Positions 58,836-64,000 of a DNA stretch of 64,000 nt are shown here, one piece after another. A program made the translations under genes and the position numbers. The stretch is from Glaciecola sp. XM2 (GTDB lineage Bacteria > Pseudomonadota > Gammaproteobacteria > Enterobacterales > Alteromonadaceae), in NCBI RefSeq assembly GCF_018595715.1, contig NZ_JAHEOJ010000020.1:949583-1013582 (forward strand), in the 5' to 3' direction. The number at the start of each line of letters is the position of its first letter. The first letter of the stretch is position 1. Under the pieces are notes generated by a model. It was given only the letters and a program-made list of their open reading frames with translations, was not told the DNA's origin and searched no databases.

Positions 58836-58887
58836 GGAGGCGTCCATAGATGTTATGGAACCTCACCGTTGAGAGCAAATTTATAGA

Positions 58888-59541
58888 ATGATAGATTCAA
58901 AAAGGTATGTATCTATAGCCGTTCAAGAATTAAGTAAGCCTACTCTTGAGGTCACAAAACAATACCTTCAGGCTATGGAAGTTGAGCTTGAAAATGAAGT
59001 CCCTCGTGTGGCGAGAGTTGATTTCCACCACACTAGTGAATCGATAGCTGTTTACTTTTATATTAAGGAAGAACGATTTTTTATCGTAGTAAACCTCTCT
59101 AAAGGGAACAATTCGGAAGTAGAGTGGGTGTGGATAGAATCTGGGCACCGCGTATATTTAACAGCCACATCGGAATCGTTGGGATACGAAGAGCTAGCTA
59201 ACTACCTTCCATATGACTCTCTAACCGGATGGTCAAAAGGCGACTTACATATGAATGGAAGGAGAGCATACAAATTTACGAGAGTTTCGTACGAGCCCAA
59301 TGTGAATGAAGCATATGGGCTTGAGGAGAAGCTGCTTGAGCTACTAATGGATTTAGAAAAATCATCAGGGGCAATCCACAAACTAGTGGAAAATTCAAAA
59401 GCCTACATTTCTATCTGTAGGCATCAATATATAAGTGCGAATGCCGGTATTCACCTAGACTTAAACATATTACACAGGCTCAGCTCCCTAAATTTGGAGT
59501 TGGATGTTGATACTTATATTACTGGGAGTGAAATCGAGTAG
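58888..59541 (+). CDS. Cassette A: DUF4279-like protein
   Basis: 217 residues, probably cytosolic with no signal or membrane segment. Residues about 110-217 resemble DUF4279: TGWSKGD near the middle, and the C-terminal pattern SANAGIHLDLNILHRLSSLNLELDVD...GSEIE. Proteins of this type often occur in small mobile or immunity contexts, with no fixed function. The N-terminal 105 residues are not recognised. Sole gene of integron cassette A (58853-59643), 35 bp after its recombination point. Cassette promoters are usually external, and here an IS separates it from attI. Confidence 0.65.
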   Translation: MIDSKRYVSIAVQELSKPTLEVTKQYLQAMEVELENEVPRVARVDFHHTSESIAVYFYIKEERFFIVVNLSKGNNSEVEWVWIESGHRVYLTATSESLGYEELANYLPYDSLTGWSKGDLHMNGRRAYKFTRVSYEPNVNEAYGLEEKLLELLMDLEKSSGAIHKLVENSKAYISICRHQYISANAGIHLDLNILHRLSSLNLELDVDTYITGSEIE

Positions 59542-59548
59542 AAAATGG

Positions 59549-59649
59549 TCCATAACAATCAAATCAATTCGACCTCCGCAAGCTGTCTTCTTTTTTGCGG
59601 TGCAAAAAAAACTGCCAGCTCGCTCCGGCGAATTATTTGGGCGTTATAC
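59549..59649 (+). repeat. attC of cassette A
   Basis: R'' TCCATAAC (59549-59556) and R' GTTATAC (59643-59649), about 101 bp. The arms pair as AAC-AAT-CAAATCAATTCG against AAC-GCC-CAAATAATTCG, with one extra-helical base. R'' is the complement of GTTATGGA at 58852, as required for an integrated cassette. Confidence 0.85.
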
Positions 59650-59671
59650 GAATTTGAGGTTATTTTGAGAG

Positions 59672-60127
59672 ATGAAAATTAAAGTCGATGACTTGAGTAG
59701 CGGAGAGGTTATTTTGCTGTTAGAGGAACATCTATCAGATATGTATGCTACCTCTCCTCCAGAATGCGTTCATGCACTAGATGTCAAAGCGCTAAAGTCG
59801 CCCGAGATTACTTTCTTTAGCACTTGGATAAATAACAAATTGGCGGCTTGTATTGCTATAAAACGACTGTCTCCGTCAGAAGCAGAGTTAAAATCTATGC
59901 GCACTGTCCATGCTTTCAGAGGTAAAGGAGTTGCCTCAAAACAATTGGAGCATGTACTTAACTTTGCGCAGGAGCAAGGATACGAAAGGATTAGCTTAGA
60001 AACAGGCACTCAAGACTATTTCAAGCCAGCTCGTGATTTATATCAGAAATTTGGTTTCACCGAGTGTGGTCCATTCAGTTCATACCAACTGAACCCAAAT
60101 AGTCATTTTATGACACGTTGCGTGTAG
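59672..60127 (+). CDS. Cassette B: GNAT N-acetyltransferase
   Basis: 151 residues, one GNAT domain. The acetyl-CoA loop is VHAFRGKGVASKQLEHVLNFA (core FRGKGVA near residue 90), and the late motif RDLYQKFGFTECGPF contains the usual Tyr and GF. The substrate is unknown; small-molecule or protein acetylation are both possible. Gene of cassette B (59644-60202), a common type of integron cargo. Its start lies 28 bp inside the cassette. Confidence 0.88.
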   Translation: MKIKVDDLSSGEVILLLEEHLSDMYATSPPECVHALDVKALKSPEITFFSTWINNKLAACIAIKRLSPSEAELKSMRTVHAFRGKGVASKQLEHVLNFAQEQGYERISLETGTQDYFKPARDLYQKFGFTECGPFSSYQLNPNSHFMTRCV

Positions 60128-60138
60128 CGTGGGAAATT

Positions 60139-60208
60139 CGTATAACAAAACAATTAAGGCGGATTTTGAGCAAGAGCGGCGCAAAACCGCTTATTGTAAG
60201 TGTTAGGC
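60139..60208 (+). repeat. attC of cassette B
   Basis: R'' GTATAAC (60140-60146) and R' GTTAGGC (60202-60208), about 70 bp. Arms pair: ACAATTAAGGCGGATTTTG against ACAATAAGCGGTTTTG. R'' exactly complements the preceding R' GTTATAC. Confidence 0.9.
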
Positions 60209-60224
60209 ACTCGGAGTTAAAGCA

Positions 60225-60791
60225 ATGGAAAGCGAACCGAATAGACGATTTGCACAAGCTGCTCATCCATTAAATTGGTATGAAGTAGCAAAGCTGATGC
60301 ATGAGAATGCTCATGCACTTCATCATATGCCTCAAGGCTCTATAATTTTTAGAGACCAATCGAAAACAATCGCTAGGCCTACCTCTAATCGGTCGGTTTT
60401 TTTACTTGCTGCATTTGCACTTGAAAACCTAATAAAGGCTTTCTTGATATATGAAAACCCAAGTTTTATTGAAGGCGGGAAATTGGCTAATAAGCTATTA
60501 AACGGTCACAGCTTAAGCAAGCTTCAAAAAAAGTGTAAAAAGATTCCCGCCCCGAAAAGAACTCTTCATGTTTTTGAAACTCTCGAAGATGGTGTAAACT
60601 CATGGGCAAGATATCCATGTGCTACATCAATTCATAAAGAAACAATAGAGCGTATAGTTACTCCAGAACTCTGGAAGTGCTATAACCATGTTTTTAATAT
60701 TTACAGTCAGCGACTAGAGAAGCTCTTATCAAAAAAATGGAAGGGCCCTTACGGTGAAATTACAAAGGTTGAATTTCAGCAACGTGCCTAA
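60225..60791 (+). CDS. Cassette C: HEPN-like protein
   Basis: 188 residues, helical, basic (many Lys in the middle). The segment SVFLLAAFALENLIKAFLIYENP, shown here as FALENLIKAFLI, followed by NGHSLSKLQKK and later WARYPC, is reminiscent of HEPN-like proteins, several of which are toxins or phage-response RNases. I see no clear Rx4-6H catalytic motif; RYPCATSIH spaces Arg and His by seven. The stop codon lies inside the attC R'' box. Family call is by pattern only. Confidence 0.55.
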   Translation: MESEPNRRFAQAAHPLNWYEVAKLMHENAHALHHMPQGSIIFRDQSKTIARPTSNRSVFLLAAFALENLIKAFLIYENPSFIEGGKLANKLLNGHSLSKLQKKCKKIPAPKRTLHVFETLEDGVNSWARYPCATSIHKETIERIVTPELWKCYNHVFNIYSQRLEKLLSKKWKGPYGEITKVEFQQRA

Positions 60792-60888
60792 CAAATCAAT
60801 TAACAGAGATTATCAGCTCATGTCATGCCGCTTGCATTCGCAACCGTCACGCCATAATCTGATAACTCGTTATTGAGGTGTTAGTTGC
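60784..60888 (+). repeat. attC of cassette C
   Basis: R'' GTGCCTAAC (60784-60792) and R' GTTAGTTGC (60880-60888), about 105 bp. Arms pair as TCAATTAACAGAGATTATCAG against TCAATAACGAGTTATCAG (quoted in part). R'' complements the previous GTTAGGCAC over nine bases. Confidence 0.92.
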
Positions 60889-60969
60889 TTAAGGTAGGCA
60901 GTCCGGCTATATCGCAGGATTTTGAATATTAAAAAGTCTATTTTCGACATTGGGAATTGATTAGATTTT

Positions 60970-62439
60970 ATGAAAAGTATCAATTTATTGTCTCTTTCTC
61001 AGGCTCATGCATCTTTAGGTCCTGATGAGTACAAGTCCTTTAAAGGACATTATGAAATAGATATTGACGATAATGAGATAAATGATGTTAAAACATTGAC
61101 AAATGAAATGTTCTCGATATTGTCATTCGTTAACATTTTTAATGATTTTTATGTGGGCTACAAAATACAGCACATAAGTAAAGAGTTTGATTTGCTCAGG
61201 TTTGGATCAAACTTCATTTTAAACATAGAAATCAAGAGCGAAAGCACCGAAGAAAAGATAAAAAAGCAGCTTACGAGAAATAAGTATTATCTTCACCATA
61301 TTAACAAAGTTATCCATAGCTATTGCTTTGTTGCTACAAGTAAAACTCTATATCAATTAGGTGAATCGGGCGATATAGAAATCGTACCATTAGGTTCACT
61401 AATCCAATTGTTGACTAGCCAAAATCTAATTAAGATCGATAGTCCCGATACTCTTTTTAATCCTTCTGACTATCTAGTCTCTCCATTTAATTCAACGGGG
61501 AAATTTCTAGCTGGGCAGTATTTTCTTACTGGACAGCAAGAGATAATAAAAAATCAAATTACTACAAACATCACGAGCTCTTCACCGTCTGTTGTTTCAT
61601 TAACTGGAGGAGCAGGCACAGGAAAAACTTTGTTGACATACGATATTGTAAAGTCCCGTATGGAGACCATGAATACAGTAATCGTGCATTGTGGGCAGTT
61701 GAATGATGGACACCAAAGGCTAATCAATTCAGGCTGGAATATCGTTTCCATAAGAGATTTTAGAAATTATGATTTGACCAGTGTCGACCTGGTTGTAGTC
61801 GATGAAACACAACGAATATACGCACAGCAATTCGACAATTTGGTTGTTGAGGCGGCATCAAAAAATACGCATTGTATTTTTTCATACGATAGGCAGCAAA
61901 CCCTGTCAAGGTCCGAAGCGCATACTGATATTGAAGGTAAGGTTAATTCTATTAGTGGTGCATACAAGTATAGCTTGTCGGATAAAATAAGGACAAACAA
62001 GGAGATTGCGAATTTTATTAAAGTGCTATTTGACAATAAAAGAAACAATATAGCTGTATCGAATTGCGGAAATATTGACTTCGATTACTTTACCGACGCA
62101 TCAAATGTTAAAAATTACATCTCCCTGATAAGTGGTGAGGGTTGGGAGGTTCTTAGGTTGACGCCATCTCAATATAACAATGAACACCATGAGTCATATT
62201 CTGAAATTACTAGTAAGAATTCACACCGGGTCATTGGTCAAGAGTTTGACAATGTTGCAGTGGTGATAGATGAATACTTCTCTTATGGAGCTGATGGAAA
62301 GCTGATCTATACCTCACGAACATACTATGATTCGGTGAAAATGTTATTTCAAAATATAACTCGAACAAGAAAAAAGCTAAAACTGATAATAATAGGAAAT
62401 AAACAGATTCTAAATCGATGTTTGTCGGTTATGAAATAA
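60970..62439 (+). CDS. Cassette D: nuclease-fused superfamily 1 helicase (DUF2075-like)
   Basis: 489 residues, AT-rich. The N-terminal domain (about 40-150) has a PD-(D/E)xK-type pattern: D74, then E87 and K89 in NIEIKS, then Q100. The helicase part has Q-motif LTGQQ (187-191), Walker A GGAGTGKT (213-220), Walker B VVVDETQ with D278/E279, FSYDRQQTLS (motif III), SDKIRTNKEI (motif IV), VIGQEFDNVAVVIDE (motif V) and FQNITRTRKKL (motif VI). The order is that of NERD/DUF2075 DNA or RNA helicases. A nuclease-helicase carried alone in an integron cassette suggests defence against phage or plasmids, but that is inference. No ribosome site is obvious. Confidence 0.75.
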   Translation: MKSINLLSLSQAHASLGPDEYKSFKGHYEIDIDDNEINDVKTLTNEMFSILSFVNIFNDFYVGYKIQHISKEFDLLRFGSNFILNIEIKSESTEEKIKKQLTRNKYYLHHINKVIHSYCFVATSKTLYQLGESGDIEIVPLGSLIQLLTSQNLIKIDSPDTLFNPSDYLVSPFNSTGKFLAGQYFLTGQQEIIKNQITTNITSSSPSVVSLTGGAGTGKTLLTYDIVKSRMETMNTVIVHCGQLNDGHQRLINSGWNIVSIRDFRNYDLTSVDLVVVDETQRIYAQQFDNLVVEAASKNTHCIFSYDRQQTLSRSEAHTDIEGKVNSISGAYKYSLSDKIRTNKEIANFIKVLFDNKRNNIAVSNCGNIDFDYFTDASNVKNYISLISGEGWEVLRLTPSQYNNEHHESYSEITSKNSHRVIGQEFDNVAVVIDEYFSYGADGKLIYTSRTYYDSVKMLFQNITRTRKKLKLIIIGNKQILNRCLSVMK

Positions 62440-62451
62440 GCCTCGAATGAG

Positions 62452-62621
62452 GCAACTAACACATATGAGCCTCCGGTCTGTCAATGACAAAAGAACACCT
62501 ATTGCTCATTTTTTTATGAGCAATCTAATTCCTTTCATCAGTTTTGTTTACTTCGTCTGTCATGGTCGATGTTGAGCATATTGCTCACGTCAAACACATA
62601 TAGAGGCTCTTAATGTTGCAC
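62452..62621 (+). repeat. Probable attC of cassette D (long)
   Basis: R'' GCAACTAAC (62452-62460) exactly complements the preceding R' GTTAGTTGC. The best right end is GAGGCTC-TTAAT-GTTGCAC (62604-62621), whose GAGGCTC pairs with GAGCCTC at 62467-62473. About 170 bp, longer than usual, and its R' departs from GTTRRRY at one position. An internal 9-bp hairpin (ATTGCTCAT / ATGAGCAAT) is at 62501-62524. Confidence 0.5.
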
Positions 62622-62909
62622 TTTTCAGTTCCTTCTGATGGTCAACGGCACTAGACATTCATCGGTTAACCTTCATCTGTCCTATTCAAAGCTGAGTGGC
62701 TTAGTAGAACCAGTTAGTGGCGGGCTCAGCGAAGGTGTAAGCAAAGTCTGATAAAAGTTTATGTTGCGCAACAGTGGCATGTCTAATCAAAGCGAATTGG
62801 TTAAGGTCAGTTGGTATAGTTATCGATGCTGCTAGGGCAGATTGATGTGCGATAACAAGATACTCGCCATTTTCCCAGTTATACGATGAAGCTCATGCCA
62901 CTGCGCGAC
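62622..62909. other. Region between cassette D and second IS110 transposase
   Basis: No open frame of interest. It probably contains the start of a broken next cassette and the 3' non-coding end of the second IS110 element. I could not place the element's end. Confidence 0.4.
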
Positions 62910-63959
62910 TTACCCGTTTAAAAACTTATCTTCATTAAATACCTGTTGGTTCTTGAGCATGAAATAAACACAGCGGCCTATTTTATGTGCCAAAGCTGAT
63001 AGCGCTTTAGCTTTGCTCATGCGTTTCTGAAGCGTTTCAAGGTATCGCTTAGCTTTGTCATTGCCTTTTAAGTACAGAACGGCGGCTTCGCTGAATGCCC
63101 ATTTCAAATGCGCATTACCTATTTTATTGCCCTGAGTGCCATAGGACTTTCCTGCAGATTCGGCTTTGCATTTTACGAGTCGTGCGTATGACGCAAATTG
63201 TTGGACACGAGGAAAGCGCTGTATATCACCCACTTCATATAAGATGGTTAGGGCGAGAATCTTACCAATACCAGGAAAGGATCTTAGAATATGGAAGTCA
63301 CTTCCCTTGTTGATCTGCGCTTTGAGCTTGACGTAATGCTCGATTTTATAGATTTCGTGCACCATGGTATCGATAATGTTGAGATTTAAGTCCATGCTTT
63401 TTTGCACAGCCTCATCAGGAAAGAAGTGGTGCATATGTTGTCTGGCGGGTGAGTTTTGTAGGTTTAATCGTGTTTCAGGCGCAGGTAAATTATATTGGCC
63501 AACAGTGCTGGACACATGAGCCTTGAGTTGAGCACTCATACGCATAATATGTGTGCGTCTTCTCAATGCATCCCTGATAGAGCGATGCTCTTTGGGGTAA
63601 GCATGGGCAAGCGGGAAATTTCCTCCTCGCATGAGTTTAGCGATCTTCAATGCATCGATTCTATCATTTTTAGTTTTACCTGCATGAATCGCTTTCATGT
63701 AGAGCGCATGGCCAAGAATAAAGTCAATGTTGTGCTGTTCGCAAAAATCCGATACCCAGTACCAACAGTGCATACACTCGACGCCGACTACTACACTACC
63801 GAGATAAGGTGTCAATAACTGAATAAGTTGCTCTGGCGAATCAGAAATTTTTTCATGGACGAGAACGTTATTTTCATTATCAATAATGCAGACATAAAGT
63901 AGGCGGGTGTGTAAATCAATTCCACAATAGTAAGGATGTGTATTAGTATAGAAATTCAT
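62910..63959 (-). CDS. IS110-family transposase (second element)
   Basis: 349 residues, full length. DEDD catalytic set: D15 in CGIDLHT, E61 in GVECMHC, D99 and D102 in KNDRIDALK. The C-terminal Tnp part has FPGIGKILALTILYEVGD, FASYARLVKCKAESAGK with a conserved Ser, and GNAHLKWAFSEAAVLYL. GGAG precedes the ATG. Distinct from the first element (different N-terminus, opposite strand). Its 5' flank runs out at the window edge, so the element boundaries are unknown. Confidence 0.94.
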   Translation of the reverse strand: MNFYTNTHPYYCGIDLHTRLLYVCIIDNENNVLVHEKISDSPEQLIQLLTPYLGSVVVGVECMHCWYWVSDFCEQHNIDFILGHALYMKAIHAGKTKNDRIDALKIAKLMRGGNFPLAHAYPKEHRSIRDALRRRTHIMRMSAQLKAHVSSTVGQYNLPAPETRLNLQNSPARQHMHHFFPDEAVQKSMDLNLNIIDTMVHEIYKIEHYVKLKAQINKGSDFHILRSFPGIGKILALTILYEVGDIQRFPRVQQFASYARLVKCKAESAGKSYGTQGNKIGNAHLKWAFSEAAVLYLKGNDKAKRYLETLQKRMSKAKALSALAHKIGRCVYFMLKNQQVFNEDKFLNG

Positions 63960-64000
63960 TGAGTTTTCTCCGTTGGTTTTGTCGCCTGTTAGGATAAACT

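Larger units (their letters stand above)
57525..58850 (+). mobile_element. IS110-family element, IS1111 group
   Basis: About 1326 bp. The subterminal inverted repeats are ATGGGCGCCTCC (57532-57543) and GGAGGCGTCCAT (58836-58847), matching 11 of 12 bases. IS1111-group elements have such repeats a few bases inside the ends, a longer 3' non-coding region (here about 240 bp) and no target duplication. The ends are set by the usual 7-bp and 3-bp overhangs, so they are accurate to a few bases. Confidence 0.72.
57512..58859 (+). other. attI site split by an insertion sequence
   Basis: Left box CTCCATAA (57512-57519) and right box GTTATGGA (58852-58859). Removing the IS (about 57525-58850) joins them as TCCATAA-TAAGTT-GTTATGGA: inverted boxes with a 6-bp spacer, the same layout as the attI1 simple site. 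The right box is the crossover next to cassette A. Confidence 0.6.

Noticed and set aside
62501..62524. Hairpin ATTGCTCAT / ATGAGCAAT read as a terminator for cassette D
   Set aside because: The T run lies in the loop, not after the stem; it is better explained as part of the cassette's recombination site.
62571..62577. GTTGAGC as the right box of cassette D's attC
   Set aside because: It fits GTTRRRY but the bases before it do not pair with the left arm, whereas those before 62615 do.

Overview
The window is chromosomal DNA of a marine-type gammaproteobacterium. Gene orders (dapB-carAB-greA; miaB-ybeZ-ybeY-corC-lnt; prs-ispE-lolB divergent from hemA-prfA-prmC-sirB-kdsA; pth-rplY-ychF) and proteins such as a large TonB receptor, an S9 peptidase and GGDEF proteins fit an Alteromonadaceae relative. 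Species cannot be named from sequence alone.

1-13.2 kb: nadK (cut by the window edge) and grpE, neighbours in E. coli, are separated here by about 12.5 kb. This block looks like a polyhydroxybutyrate / 3-hydroxybutyrate utilisation locus. It holds 3-hydroxybutyrate dehydrogenase, a secreted short-chain PHA depolymerase, a secreted MetX-like hydrolase and a GntP-type permease in one leftward operon. Divergent from it is a TonB receptor, followed by a LuxR-type response regulator, a GGDEF protein and a transporter-fused hybrid histidine kinase of CrbS/CbrA type.

13.2-22.2 kb: grpE-dnaK-dnaJ with heat-shock-type promoters, a sensor diguanylate cyclase, then cytochrome c', a zinc alcohol dehydrogenase, cytochrome b561 and dapB. 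22.5-29.8 kb: carA-carB, greA and an S9 peptidase. 30-41 kb: a SulP transporter, the lnt-corC-ybeY-ybeZ-miaB cluster, ubiF, an unannotated 57-residue membrane protein, an AGCS symporter and a four-gene tRNA operon (Met-Leu-Gln-Gln). 41-56.7 kb: ychF, pth, rplY, gamma-glutamyltransferase, a NamZ-like protein, a lipoprotein, prs-ispE-lolB, hemA-prfA-prmC-sirB-kdsA, a degenerate class III cyclase with an upstream small ORF, and trxC.

56.7-64 kb is accessory and the most interesting part: a decayed chromosomal integron. A nonsense-mutated, 3'-truncated intI lies next to trxC. An IS110-family (IS1111-type) element appears to have inserted between the two boxes of attI. Four same-strand gene cassettes follow: a DUF4279-like protein, a GNAT acetyltransferase, a HEPN-like protein and a nuclease-helicase. 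Each cassette's attC R'' box is the exact complement of the R' box that precedes the cassette, as expected for true integrated cassettes. A second IS110 element ends the window. The HEPN-like and nuclease-helicase cassettes are candidate defence genes.
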